A stretch of DNA of 64,000 nt from Corynebacterium rhinophilum (lineage in GTDB: Bacteria > Actinomycetota > Actinomycetes > Mycobacteriales > Mycobacteriaceae). Of the stretch, positions 46,012-55,465 are shown piece after piece (position 1 is the first letter of the stretch; each line of letters starts with the position of its first letter). The position numbers and the translations under genes are program-made. The notes beneath the pieces were generated by a model. That model ran no database searches, had not been told where the DNA came from, and saw only the letters and a program-made list of their open reading frames with translations. The DNA lies in assembly GCF_030227225.1 (NCBI RefSeq), contig NZ_JASPHQ010000001.1, positions 61,712 through 125,711 on the forward strand, read 5' to 3'.

Positions 46012-49000
46012 ATGCTTGGGATCGGGGAAACCCACATCGTGGAGCCATTGACCGTGCCGCTCAGGGACGCGCCACCGCCGCTTCCCACCGGCACCATCGA
46101 GTCAGAAGAAGTTCCAGAAGCGGTGCGCCCACAGCCGGTGCGCTTGGTGCGCTTGCTACTGCCCATCGTGATGATTGCCGCAATGTTGGGCATGGTGGCG
46201 CTGATGGTGCTGGGCGCGGGCGACTCGCGGCATATCAGCCCGGTATCCCTGATGTTTCCGCTCATGATGCTGGCCAGCATGGCCATGATGTTTGGGCCGC
46301 AAAATAGCGGGCAGGACCCGGATGAAACCCGGCGGACCTACTTGCGTCACATTAAGGCGCTGCGGGAAAAGGCCCTGGACAATGCCGGTGCGCAGCGCGC
46401 GCACGAGCTGTACCGGCACCCGGATCCGGCGGGGCTGGAACCGCTGGTGGGCTCGCGGCGCATGTGGGAGCGTGGGCCTGATGATCCGGATGCCTTGGAG
46501 GTGCGCGTGGGCACTGGGCCCACCACGTTGTGCACGCCCATCAACGTCCCGGATTCCGGTGCCACCGAGGACCTAGACCCGGTCTGTGCGGTGAGCATGC
46601 GCCAGGCCATCAAGGCGGTGGGCACCGTGCCGGATCTCCCGGTGGTGATCCAATTGCAGGCTTTTAGGTTTTTATCCTTTACCGGCGATAATGCTCGCGA
46701 TACGGTGCGCGCCCTCGTCATGCAGTTAGCCCTGGCGCACGGCCCCGAGACCATCGGGATCGAGGCTATTGGCGGCGAGTGGGAGTGGCTAAAATGGCTG
46801 CCACACACTAGGGAGCCAGACAAGGCGCGGTTTCGCATCGTGCTTGTCGATGCCCTCTTGACCACCGGCACCGAAGACTTCTTCCACAGCGATTCTTATA
46901 CCACCGTTATTGAAGTAGGCGGTGCGCCATCGTCTGCGTTGAGCCTGCGCGCAGAACAAGAGGGCTTGTGCCTCGTCGCGGCGGATACCCTGCAGGCGGT
47001 CACGGCAGCGGGCGTGGAAGAACTGGGCACACCCGATTATTTGGGCACTGCCGCGGCCACGATTATGGCCCGCCGGATGGCGGTCTTTCGCCGACCCGAT
47101 AGCACCTCCGGGCGCCGGGGCAATGATTTGCTGGGGCTGCTCGGTTACAGCGGCGTGGATGAGTTGGCCGCCAGCGGCATGTGGCACGGGCGCGATGGTG
47201 CCTCGCGGCTCATGGTGCCCATTGGCATCGATTCCATCGGGCAGCCGGTAACCCTGGATCTCAAAGAATCCGCGCACGGCGGAATGGGGCCACACGGCCT
47301 GTGCATCGGGGCAACGGGCAGCGGTAAATCTGAGCTCCTGCGTACCCTGGTTACCGCGCTTGCCGCCACGCATAGCCCGGATGAACTCAACCTGGTGTTG
47401 GTGGATTTCAAGGGTGGTGCGACCTTCCTCGGCTGTGACCGCCTGCCGCATACCTCCGCGGTCATTACCAACCTTGAAGAGGAATCCACCCTGGTAGAGC
47501 GCATGTATGATGCCATTTCCGGGGAGATGAACCGCCGCCAAGAACTCCTGCGTACCGCCGGCAACTTTGCCAATGTGGGAGAGTACAACGCCTCTGCGGA
47601 TGCCGTGCGGGACTACGGACCCTTACCGGCGCTGGTCATCGTCGTGGACGAATTTTCCGAGCTCTTGGGCCAACACCCCGACTTCGCCGAGCTTTTCGTT
47701 GCCGTTGGGTGCCTGGGGCGCAGCCTCCACGTGCACCTGCTTTTGGCCTCCCAAAGGCTCGAGGAAGGGCGATTGCGGGGGCTAGATTCCCACTTGTCCT
47801 ACAGAATCGGCCTCAAAACCTTTTCCTCCGCCGAATCCCGCCAGGTCCTTGGCGTGACCGACGCGTATCATCTCCCCGGCCAACCCGGCGCCGGCTACCT
47901 GAAATCCGATGCCGAGGACCTCACCCGGTTTCAGGCCTCCTACGTATCAGGGCCGCTCGCGCGCCGGGCTGCACCTGGCGCGGGGATGCACGCGGCCACG
48001 GACCTGGAAGGTAATCCTTCCGGCCCGCCGCGCCGGGTGGAGCTTTTTACGGGATGGGCGAAGGACGATGCCGCTGTACAGAATTCTCCTGCGGTGGTAA
48101 TGGATGAATCCACATCGGTTCTTACTGAGGTCGTTCGCGCCGCCGGCGAAGAGGCTGCCGCACGCGGCCAAGAGGCCCACCGCATCTGGCTACCTCCGCT
48201 GCCACCGGTCATTGAACTATCGTCCCTCGAGATGGAGGGCGCGGAGTCCACCGCAGCGGAAATGTCTGCGCCAATTGGGATCATCGATAGACCCTACTAC
48301 CAGCGGCAAGACCAATTAGTCATCGATTTTCACCAACACGGCGGCCACCTTGCCTTGTGCGGGGGACCGCAATCCGGCAAGTCTGGCGCGCTGCGGACGA
48401 TAGTCTCCTCCCTGGCGCTGCACCTGCGGCCGGAAGATATCCGCTTTTACGTCATCGACTTGGGCGGCGGGCAGCTAACCGCCCTAGACCGGCTACCGCA
48501 CGTTGCCGGGGTAGCCGGGCGCGAGGAAGGCGAGAAGATCCGCCGCATCGTAGACGAGGTCGCCGGGTTTATTCGCCGGCCGGAATCGCGCGAGACCTTC
48601 TTGATTATCGACGGCTGGCACCACATCGGCCCGTCCAACGCGGAGTTTGAGGATATAGCTGAGTCCATCACGGATATCGTTGCGGACGGCGCCTCCGCCA
48701 ATGTCCACGTCGTCATCGCGACCTCCCGGTGGACCACGATGCGCCCGGCGATTAGGGATCTCATAGTCCACCGCCTCGAGCTGCGCTTGGGTGAGGCGCT
48801 CGATTCCCTCATTGACCGCAAGCTGCAGCAAAAACTGCCCAGCGCGCCGGGCAGGGGACTGACACAGGCCGGCGAAAATATGCTGCTCGCCCACACCTCG
48901 AATCAAGACATTGCCCATATCTGCCGCGTGCATGCTAACGCCGTTCCCACACCGCGGTTGAAGATGCTGCCCGCGGTGCTGACCCCAGAGGCGCTCGCCG

Positions 49001-49701
49001 CCCATGGCGAAGCACCTACTAGTGGCATCCCCTGGGGCATCGGCGGGCGCGACCTTTCCACTTTGGCGTGGAATCCGGAGCGCGAACCGCACCTAGTTGC
49101 CATCGGTGCCCAGGGCTGCGGCAAGTCCAATTTCTTGGCACAGATAATGCGTGGGGTTAGTAGCCTTCCGCGGGAGGAGGCGCGACTGGTGGTCATCGAT
49201 CAGCGCCGTGCTCACCTGGGCACGCTGGATCCGGACATGGTGGCGGCCTATGCCGCGACGCAATCAAGTGCGCAGGAGGAAATCGTCAATACCGTGCGCA
49301 CGCTGGAACAACGCTTGCCGGGGCCGGATATCACCCCGGAGCAACTCGCCACCCGCGATTGGTGGGAGGGCCCGGATATTTATGTGGTGATTGATGATGC
49401 GGACTTGGTGAGCGATATCGCCCTCGCACCCTTAATCGATCTTCTGCCGCACGCGCGGGACATCGGCTTGCACATGGTAATCGCCCGAAAATCCGGCGGC
49501 ATCGGACGGGCGCTGTTCGGCCAATTCTTTTCCGCGGTGCGCGACCTGCAACCTGCATTCCTGCTTTTCGATGCCGACCGCGACGAAGGCACCATCTTTG
49601 GGCTCAAGCCCAGCCACCAGCCGCCCGGCCGCGGGCAGTGGAGCATCCGCGGCGAAAACCTGGGAATTGCCCAGGTGGTCTATGGGGAAGGAAAAGAATA
49701 A
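46012..49701 (+). CDS. eccC: Type VII secretion ATPase EccC (three FtsK/SpoIIIE domains)
   Basis: 1229-residue motor of the ESX system, a single-chain form (not split into Ca and Cb). Two N-terminal membrane helices (residues about 45-90) are followed by three P-loop domains: CIGATGSGKSELLR (about 435), LCGGPQSGKSGALR (about 780) and AIGAQGCGKSNFLA (about 1030). Walker B-like strands are LVIVVDEFSEL, TFLIIDGWH and IYVVIDDADL; the second and third domains lack the glutamate after the aspartate, as is common for regulatory EccC domains. ATG 46012 is chosen for its GGGGGAGGA ribosome site; an upstream in-frame extension is not conserved. The next gene starts at the base after the stop. Confidence 0.95.
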   Translation: MLGIGETHIVEPLTVPLRDAPPPLPTGTIESEEVPEAVRPQPVRLVRLLLPIVMIAAMLGMVALMVLGAGDSRHISPVSLMFPLMMLASMAMMFGPQNSGQDPDETRRTYLRHIKALREKALDNAGAQRAHELYRHPDPAGLEPLVGSRRMWERGPDDPDALEVRVGTGPTTLCTPINVPDSGATEDLDPVCAVSMRQAIKAVGTVPDLPVVIQLQAFRFLSFTGDNARDTVRALVMQLALAHGPETIGIEAIGGEWEWLKWLPHTREPDKARFRIVLVDALLTTGTEDFFHSDSYTTVIEVGGAPSSALSLRAEQEGLCLVAADTLQAVTAAGVEELGTPDYLGTAAATIMARRMAVFRRPDSTSGRRGNDLLGLLGYSGVDELAASGMWHGRDGASRLMVPIGIDSIGQPVTLDLKESAHGGMGPHGLCIGATGSGKSELLRTLVTALAATHSPDELNLVLVDFKGGATFLGCDRLPHTSAVITNLEEESTLVERMYDAISGEMNRRQELLRTAGNFANVGEYNASADAVRDYGPLPALVIVVDEFSELLGQHPDFAELFVAVGCLGRSLHVHLLLASQRLEEGRLRGLDSHLSYRIGLKTFSSAESRQVLGVTDAYHLPGQPGAGYLKSDAEDLTRFQASYVSGPLARRAAPGAGMHAATDLEGNPSGPPRRVELFTGWAKDDAAVQNSPAVVMDESTSVLTEVVRAAGEEAAARGQEAHRIWLPPLPPVIELSSLEMEGAESTAAEMSAPIGIIDRPYYQRQDQLVIDFHQHGGHLALCGGPQSGKSGALRTIVSSLALHLRPEDIRFYVIDLGGGQLTALDRLPHVAGVAGREEGEKIRRIVDEVAGFIRRPESRETFLIIDGWHHIGPSNAEFEDIAESITDIVADGASANVHVVIATSRWTTMRPAIRDLIVHRLELRLGEALDSLIDRKLQQKLPSAPGRGLTQAGENMLLAHTSNQDIAHICRVHANAVPTPRLKMLPAVLTPEALAAHGEAPTSGIPWGIGGRDLSTLAWNPEREPHLVAIGAQGCGKSNFLAQIMRGVSSLPREEARLVVIDQRRAHLGTLDPDMVAAYAATQSSAQEEIVNTVRTLEQRLPGPDITPEQLATRDWWEGPDIYVVIDDADLVSDIALAPLIDLLPHARDIGLHMVIARKSGGIGRALFGQFFSAVRDLQPAFLLFDADRDEGTIFGLKPSHQPPGRGQWSIRGENLGIAQVVYGEGKE

Positions 49702-50865
49702 ATGTCTACAGATACGCCTACATCCGCGCCACCGGCAACAATTACGGTGACCGTCATGGATGCGGCCACTGTCTTTGAAGGCCCGGAAACCGTGTACCGC
49801 TACGATCTCGCTGGAACCGGCATCGTAGAAGGCAAAGCCTTAGGCCACGTCATGGACCAGATTGCGAAGATCGCTGGATCAGCTTGGCCGGACGTGGACG
49901 TATCCGTCATCGCGGATCCCTCGGGCACCGCTATCTCCCGGGAAGCGGTGACCATCCTGACCCGCCAGCTCGATGTAGCCGGCGCCCGCGTGCAGCGGCA
50001 AGATGCAACACCCGCACCGGAATCAACTCCAGCACGAAGTACTGAATCGGTTGCGGCCGCCCCAGAATCCGCGCCGACCGCCCAGATGGATGTCCCCATG
50101 GAACGCGCGGAAGCGGCTCCGGAGGCAGGGACTGAAGCCGGACCCGGAGCCGGAACTGGAACTGGCCCGCGAGCAGGCAAGGGGCAGGAAGCAGGCACGC
50201 GGTGGGGCGATAAGCTGCGCGGTTGGATAGGTGCCATCGATATGTTCCACGTCGCGATCGTCGTGGTGATTCTTGCCGTCGTTGGGGCCTCGTGGTGGGC
50301 TATGGGCGCGAATGCGTCTAATGATGAAGACGATGGCGAGACCGGTACTACTGCCGGAAGCACCACCGCTGCGAGTGCCGCCGATTCCGTGCCGGCGGAA
50401 GAATCTGGTGGCGGTGGCAGCGATGATGGCGACGGTGCGGCTGGCGACGCGGGCGGTGATGGCGAGCTCAACCCAGGCGAAAAACGCCTCGATATTGAAG
50501 GGCTCTCCGTTGTCCTTCCCACCGGATTTCAAGCCACCGTGGAGGAAGGACTGGTTACCGCCTCAGGAAAAGACCCTGATTTAAGGATCCTCTTAGCGTC
50601 GGACTCGCTTTTTAACGTTCCGGCCAAGGCGCTCTTTGATGAAATAAAAGCGCAGGTGGATAGGGATCCGGAACTGCGCGATGTATCCGAGGACGCAGGG
50701 CGTTTGCACTATATAGAAGACCCCGGCGATGGCTCCGTTGTGGAATGGACCATCTGGGAAGATACCGGGCACCACATGTCGGTGGGGTGCCATACCCGCC
50801 ATAACGCCAATGCCGTGCAAAAAGCCGCGTGCCGGATGGCCACCGAGTCCCTGAGTAAGAAATAA
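49702..50865 (+). CDS. Type VII secretion-associated protein (Rv3446c-like)
   Basis: 387 residues. An N-terminal domain (residues about 10-100: VTVMDAATVFEGPETVYRYD) is followed by a Pro/Ala/Glu/Gly linker with several GTGPGAG-type turns and a membrane helix (about 180-200: FHVAIVVVILAVVGASWWAM). After a Gly/Asp-rich stretch comes an extracytoplasmic domain (about 265-387: LDIEGLSVVLPTGFQATVEE). The layout and the place after eccC match the Rv3446c family of ESX-4 loci; its function is unknown. ATG directly abuts the eccC stop. Confidence 0.85.
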   Translation: MSTDTPTSAPPATITVTVMDAATVFEGPETVYRYDLAGTGIVEGKALGHVMDQIAKIAGSAWPDVDVSVIADPSGTAISREAVTILTRQLDVAGARVQRQDATPAPESTPARSTESVAAAPESAPTAQMDVPMERAEAAPEAGTEAGPGAGTGTGPRAGKGQEAGTRWGDKLRGWIGAIDMFHVAIVVVILAVVGASWWAMGANASNDEDDGETGTTAGSTTAASAADSVPAEESGGGGSDDGDGAAGDAGGDGELNPGEKRLDIEGLSVVLPTGFQATVEEGLVTASGKDPDLRILLASDSLFNVPAKALFDEIKAQVDRDPELRDVSEDAGRLHYIEDPGDGSVVEWTIWEDTGHHMSVGCHTRHNANAVQKAACRMATESLSKK

Positions 50866-50882
50866 CCAGAAAAGTTTTAACT

Positions 50883-50926
50883 TACTGGGAACCATATGGC
50901 CCTGAGCTCAGTCCAATAACGGTGAG
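50883..50926 (+). promoter_or_regulatory. 44-bp element upstream of the WXG100 genes
   Basis: Runs from TACTGGGAACCAT through CAGTCCAAT to GGTGAG. A second copy with the same length and spacing lies at 56826-56869 upstream of the EspC-like gene; 34 of 44 bases agree by my count, and the mismatches cluster in the middle. It ends 71 bp before the first WXG100 start, so it is a likely shared promoter or operator for ESX substrates. Confidence 0.7.
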
Positions 50927-50997
50927 AAAGCACAGAAGCTTTTTCGGGGGAAATCACACTCAACATCTCTTCCCGCCCTAAGGAGGGGCGCACTGTT

Positions 50998-51312
50998 ATG
51001 TCTCAGACTTTTAAGACACAAGCCGATGTCATGGTCTCCACTGCCGGCCGCGTGGATAACACCAATGACGAAGTCCAAGGCGAGCTCACCCGCCTACAGG
51101 GTGTAGTGGATTCTGTCCGCGGCAGCTGGGCCGGCCAGGCGCAGGTTTCATTCGATAACTTGATGCAGCGCTACAACACCTCCGCACAGCAGCTGCGCGA
51201 GGCATTGACCTCGATTTCTGAAAACATCCGCAGCAATGCCCGCAACTTTGACAACGTCGAAGCCGAAAACACTGAGGCCTTCTCCAAGGTTGGCGGCGGC
51301 CTAGCCCTGTAA
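50998..51312 (+). CDS. WXG100-family type VII substrate (EsxB-like)
   Basis: 104-residue helical-hairpin protein, the usual size for WXG100. The turn is GSWAGQAQ (W-A-G, about residue 42), with amphipathic helices on both sides. Near the end FDNVEAEN resembles the YxxxD/E export signal with Phe for Tyr. Preceded by AAGGAGGGG. It precedes a second WXG100 gene by 44 bp; the pair should form the secreted heterodimer of this ESX system. Confidence 0.92.
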   Translation: MSQTFKTQADVMVSTAGRVDNTNDEVQGELTRLQGVVDSVRGSWAGQAQVSFDNLMQRYNTSAQQLREALTSISENIRSNARNFDNVEAENTEAFSKVGGGLAL

Positions 51313-51356
51313 CCCAGCCACCTCCACCAGCAATTTCGAAAGGAACCATTTTCCAC

Positions 51357-51644
51357 ATGTCCGAGATCAAGTACCAATTCGGCGCCATCTCTTCTGCCGC
51401 AGCTGATATCAACGCCACCTCCGGCCGCATCAACAGCACCTTGGCCGACCTCAAATCCCGCCTTCAGCCCATGGTGAGCACCTGGGAAGGTGAATCCGCA
51501 GTGGCTTATAACCAGGCGCAGGCCAAGTGGGATAAGGCGGCACAGGAACTCAATACCGTGCTGGCAACCATCTCCAAGACCGTCTCTCAGGGCAATGACG
51601 CCATGAGCGATGTCAACCGTCGCGCCGCCGCTAGCTGGGGCTAA
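51357..51644 (+). CDS. WXG100-family type VII substrate (EsxA-like)
   Basis: 95 residues, WXG100 turn STWEGESAV (W-E-G, about residue 43) between two helices. No C-terminal YxxxD/E signal is visible, as is usual for the EsxA-type partner. GAAAGGA ribosome site before ATG 51357. A terminator follows about 180 bp downstream, before rplM. Confidence 0.92.
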   Translation: MSEIKYQFGAISSAAADINATSGRINSTLADLKSRLQPMVSTWEGESAVAYNQAQAKWDKAAQELNTVLATISKTVSQGNDAMSDVNRRAAASWG

Positions 51645-51822
51645 CGCACTGTTGGCGGTATCTAACTAGCCTGCTTCTTCAAGCGCGGTAGGAGGGACGA
51701 GCGGTGCCTGTGCCCGTATCCATCCGGCAGGAGGCGAACGCAGCTGCCGTCCCCGCACCGCGCTAATCACGGAAGCTAACCGCAGAAACCAACCACAGAA
51801 ACCGCCACCTAGAACCTCTTTT

Positions 51823-51858
51823 ACCGGTACCTTTTCTTTCTGAGAAGGTGCCGGTTTC
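51823..51858 (+). terminator. Terminator between ESX genes and rplM
   Basis: ACCGGTACCTTTTC pairs with GAGAAGGTGCCGGT around TTTCT, followed by TTTCGG. One mismatch in the stem. Confidence 0.82.
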
Positions 51859-52029
51859 GGCGTTTTGGTCTTTTCTGCCAGCAGCAGCTAAAGTTGTAGC
51901 CCTATGTGTTCGCTCGTCGGCAAGCAGCTGGCGAAGCGCTTCCCGCAGGTCTCCACCGGCCGCTGTTGGGAAGCGAATGGATGCTTAGCGCTGGCCGGCA
52001 GTTCCGAGACAGACTTTCAAGGAGTCATT

Positions 52030-52473
52030 TTGTCTACTTTCCACCCAAAGAGCGGTGACATCACCCGCAAGTGGTACGTCATCGATGCTACTGACGTGGT
52101 GCTGGGCAAGCTTGCTTCCACCGTGGCAGACCTGCTGCGCGGCAAGCACAAGCCACAGTTCGCACCCAACGTTGACACCGGTGACCACGTCATCATCATC
52201 AACGCTGACAAGATTCACGTTTCTTCCACCAAGCGCGACCGCGAAATGCGCTACCGCCACTCCGGTTACCCGGGCGGTCTGAAGTCCATGACCCTGGGTC
52301 AGTCTTTGGACGCCAACCCGGTCCGCGTTATCGAAGAATCTGTTGCCGGTATGATGCCGCACAACAAGCTCTCCCGCGCTTCCATCAAGAAGCTGCACGT
52401 CTTCGTAGGCGATGAGCACCCGTACGCCGGTCAGAAGCCGGAAACCTTCGAGTTTAAGCAGGTGGCACAGTAA
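52030..52473 (+). CDS. rplM: 50S ribosomal protein L13
   Basis: Ribosomal protein uL13, 147 residues, an early assembly protein. TTG 52030 is the likely start: AAGGAG (52019-52024) precedes it and the product then begins [19 protein letters not shown] as in relatives; an in-frame ATG at 51904 would add 42 unrelated residues. The motif [23 protein letters not shown] is typical. Its TAA overlaps the rpsI ATG (TAATG). Confidence 0.95.
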   Translation: MSTFHPKSGDITRKWYVIDATDVVLGKLASTVADLLRGKHKPQFAPNVDTGDHVIIINADKIHVSSTKRDREMRYRHSGYPGGLKSMTLGQSLDANPVRVIEESVAGMMPHNKLSRASIKKLHVFVGDEHPYAGQKPETFEFKQVAQ

Positions 52474-53015
52474 TGGCTGAGCAGAACATCGACAACAATG
52501 TAGCCGAGGCTGCTGACATCGCTGCAGCAAGCGCCGCTACCGAAGAGTTCACCAACACCATCGGTGATTCGTTGGCTAGCGCCAACCCTGAGACCGAGGC
52601 AGAGGTTGAGGCCGCTGCTCCGGTTCACGAGGGCCCAATTCAGACCGTCGGTCGCCGTAAGCGCGCCGTCGCTCGCGTTCGCCTCGTTGCTGGCTCCGGC
52701 CAGATCGTGGTTAACGGCCGCGAGTTCGCGGAGTACTTCCCGAACAAGCTGCACCAGCAGGACATCCTCACCCCGCTGACCCTGCTGGACCGTGAGAACC
52801 AGTTTGACCTGAAGGTCACCGTTAACGGTGGTGGCCCGACCGGTCAGTCCGGCGCCCTGCGCCTGGCTATCGCTCGTGCACTCAACATCTACAACCCGGC
52901 TGATCGCTCCGCCTTGAAGAAGGCTGGTTTGCTCACCCGTGACGCTCGTGCAGTTGAGCGTAAGAAGGCTGGTCTGCACAAGGCACGTCGCGCACCGCAG
53001 TACTCCAAGCGTTAA
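52473..53015 (+). CDS. rpsI: 30S ribosomal protein S9
   Basis: Ribosomal protein uS9, 180 residues. An acidic N-terminal extension of about 50 residues, common in actinobacteria, precedes the core ([19 protein letters not shown]), which ends in the basic [17 protein letters not shown] tail that touches P-site tRNA. Coupled to rplM. Downstream lies a GC-rich terminator. Confidence 0.97.
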   Translation: MAEQNIDNNVAEAADIAAASAATEEFTNTIGDSLASANPETEAEVEAAAPVHEGPIQTVGRRKRAVARVRLVAGSGQIVVNGREFAEYFPNKLHQQDILTPLTLLDRENQFDLKVTVNGGGPTGQSGALRLAIARALNIYNPADRSALKKAGLLTRDARAVERKKAGLHKARRAPQYSKR

Positions 53016-53049
53016 TCTCGCTTCCACTGCGCGCGCAAGCGCCGTGCAC

Positions 53050-53095
53050 TGCCGCTGCTTCCCATTTTGGGAGGCGGCGGCTTTGTCGTTTTCTC
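53050..53095 (+). terminator. Terminator after rpsI
   Basis: GCCGCTGCTTCCCA faces GGGAGGCGGCGGC in an imperfect GC-rich hairpin, followed by TTTGTCGTTTT. Confidence 0.78.
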
Positions 53096-53098
53096 GCT

Positions 53099-53112
53099 CT
53101 TGCCGATGCCCC
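53099..53112 (+). repeat. Dispersed 14-mer CTTGCCGATGCCCC (intergenic)
   Basis: Exact copy just after the rpsI terminator. Confidence 0.8.
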
Positions 53113-53246
53113 CTTCGATTGGGTCGGCCAAACCCCACCTGGCCAACCTCTTGAAGATTAGCCTTGCGCGAGGCAAAAGCGCTCAGCCGAGGGCCACGAT
53201 GAAGCCCGCGCGCCGCAGTGCACCACGGACTGTAGGAACAGAGAAA

Positions 53247-53300
53247 AGCCCGCCTCTCATCGCAGTGAGTGCTAATGCGCAGTGCGATGAGAGGCGGGCT
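53247..53300 (-). terminator. Perfect 18-bp hairpin ending the BCCT transcript
   Basis: AGCCCGCCTCTCATCGCA pairs without mismatch with 53283-53300 around an 18-base loop. On the - strand it is followed by TTTTC, so it should end the betaine transporter transcript. Confidence 0.88.
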
Positions 53301-53344
53301 AGGGGCTGAGGGCCTAAGGGGAGAGGACCGGTTAAACAGGGAGG

Positions 53345-55270
53345 TTATTCATCGTCTTCTGCGGCCTTGTCCTCGGTCTTCTTCTTTGCAAAGTTCTTGA
53401 GCTCGGCGCGGCGCTCTTCGCGGAGGGTTGCCTGCTCTGCGAGGTATTCATCCGATGCGTTGATGGTGTACCACTCGTGGAGGTACGGGTCATCGTTTTC
53501 AATTTCGGCCCCGGCACCGTGGGTTTCTGGAACGGCGGACGAGCTGAATACGAAGTCGCCATTGTGTTCTTGGAGGCCCAGGTGGGTGCCGCGCTCAATG
53601 GCGGCATGGGCGTATTTCCTGCGCAGGATAGCGGGATCGCGTGCCAGGTCTTTGCCCCAGGCCACCATGATGCCGATGAGGATGAAGGTAAACGGCAGTG
53701 AACTGGAGACCATGATGGACTGCAGGCCGCTGAGCGCATCCTTGCCGGCGATAAGCAGCAGGGACAGGGAAATGCCGCCCAGGGCAACGCCCCAAATTGC
53801 AGAAATCGCGGTCGAAGGTACCGGTCGGCCCGATTGGGACATAGAGCCCATGACGTTGGTAGCGGAGTCAGCGGCCGTATTGAAAAAGACGACCACAGCG
53901 AGGAGGACGATGACCGTGGTGATGCTAGAGAGCGGTAGCGATCTCATGAGGTCGAACATCACATTCTCGCCGGAACCTTCAATCTCGATTCCATCACCGT
54001 CCAGGTGAGTCTTGATAGCCGTGGCACCAAAGATGACGTACCAGAAAAGCGACAGGGTGGTAGGCACGAGCATGATGACGAAGACGAATTCGCGAATGGT
54101 GCGGCCGCGGGAAATCTTCGCGATGAACATGCCGACGAAGGGCGACCAGGAAATCCACCACGCCCAGTAGAGCATGGTCCATGCGGTGACGAATTCCTTC
54201 TCCGGTTCACCCTGGGAGGCGGATAGGGACATCATGTCTTCGAAGTGCTTGAAGAATTGCAGAAGGGAGGCGGGAAGCAGGTCCAGAATGTAGAGCGTCG
54301 GCCCGGTGATGAGAACGAAGACCGCGAGGCCGATGACCAAGCCCATGTTGATATTGGACAAGATGCGGATGTCGCGCTTGATGCCGGACATCGCGGAAAG
54401 AATGAAAAAGATGGTGAGGATCGTAATGATCACCACCATGATTCCGTTGCCCTCTAAAGGCTTGCCGGTAAGGATAGAGGTACCCGTACGGATCTGCAGC
54501 GCGCCGATACCCAGGGAGGTAGCCGTGCCGAAGAGGGTGACCAATACCGCGAAGATATCGACGATCTTTCCAAATACCCGGTTATTCGAATCCGTAATGA
54601 GCGGCTCAAAGAGCGAGGAAATAAGCGGGATACGGCCGCGTCGATAAGCGGCATAGGCAAGCGCACCGCCCACCAGCGCAAAGATCATCCACGGCAAGGT
54701 AGCATGGTGCAGGACCGCCTGGGCAAAGGCCGGAAGGATGGCCTCTTGGCTACCGGATTCGACGCCGGAAAGGTACGGCGGGGGAGTCAAGAATAGGGCA
54801 AGCGGCTCCATCGGGCCGTAGAAGACCAGGCCGATTCCCATACCGGCGGCAAAGAGCATGGCGATCCATGCGTTGCGGGAGAAATCGGGTTTGGAATCAT
54901 CGGCGCCGAGTTTAATTTTTCCGGTTGGGGCGATGGCGATTGTCAGCAGGAATGCCGTGGTGGCAATCATGATGATCGTAAATAGCTATCCAAAGTTTTG
55001 GACGACCCATGCCCGCATGGTGCTTCCTGTGCTGGCCAGATTATCTGGGGCGATGATGGCCCACAGGATGATGGCGAAGGTTGATGCCAAGGCCACCGCA
55101 AAGACGGCTTTATTGGTCTTGAAATCTGCGCGGGTGTTTTCGACACTTACTCCGGGAATGAGGGCTGGATGAATAGCGCGTTCCCCAGAAGCGGCTTTCG
55201 CAATGGCTGAGCGAGCCTTCTGCGAGGTAGTTTCAGGTGACTTGTCACCTGAAGATCTAGGTTCGTTCAT
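53345..55270 (-). pseudogene. BCCT-family betaine/compatible-solute transporter, one amber stop
   Basis: Sodium-coupled osmolyte importer of the BCCT family; the whole frame is 641 codons. The first part (ATG 55270) ends SGTMRAWVVQNFG-like (STMRAWVVQNFG) at TAG (54988-54986), and the same frame resumes at once as LFTIIMIATTAFLLTIAIAP. All later family blocks are intact (AGMGIGLVFYGPMEPLALF, WTMLYWAWWISWSPFVGMF with the substrate tryptophans), as is the charged C-terminal tail that senses osmotic stress in relatives. A conserved Trp codon TGG changed to TAG would explain it. Internal ATG 54970 could restart without the first helices. Recent inactivation or a base error. Confidence 0.88.
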
Positions 55271-55411
55271 CGTTGATCCTCTCTAGGGCAAAAGAGTGAA
55301 GTATAACCTAGCTAACAATTTCATATAAATGCCAAACAGTACGACTTTAGGCAAATTTTGCTTTTTATCACAAGGACATTTTTCGTGATGTTGGTTACCT
55401 AATTAGCCCGC

Positions 55412-55426
55412 TTGCCGATGCCCCAA
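55412..55426 (+). repeat. Dispersed 14-mer CTTGCCGATGCCCC (upstream of glmM)
   Basis: Exact copy, preceded by G, 40 bp before the glmM start; intergenic. Confidence 0.8.
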
Positions 55427-55465
55427 ACATGCAACGGGTGGGACTTACAGGGCATAATTGTTTTC

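Larger units (their letters stand above)
53016..53344. other. Intergenic region with terminators and one 14-mer copy
   Basis: 329 bp between convergent rpsI and the BCCT gene. It holds the rpsI terminator (53050-53095), one copy of the dispersed 14-mer (53099-53112), and the perfect hairpin at 53247-53300. No gene seen. Confidence 0.6.

Noticed and set aside
51904..52029. In-frame extension of rplM (about 42 residues)
   Set aside because: A good ribosome site and family N-terminus support TTG 52030; the extension is not L13-like.
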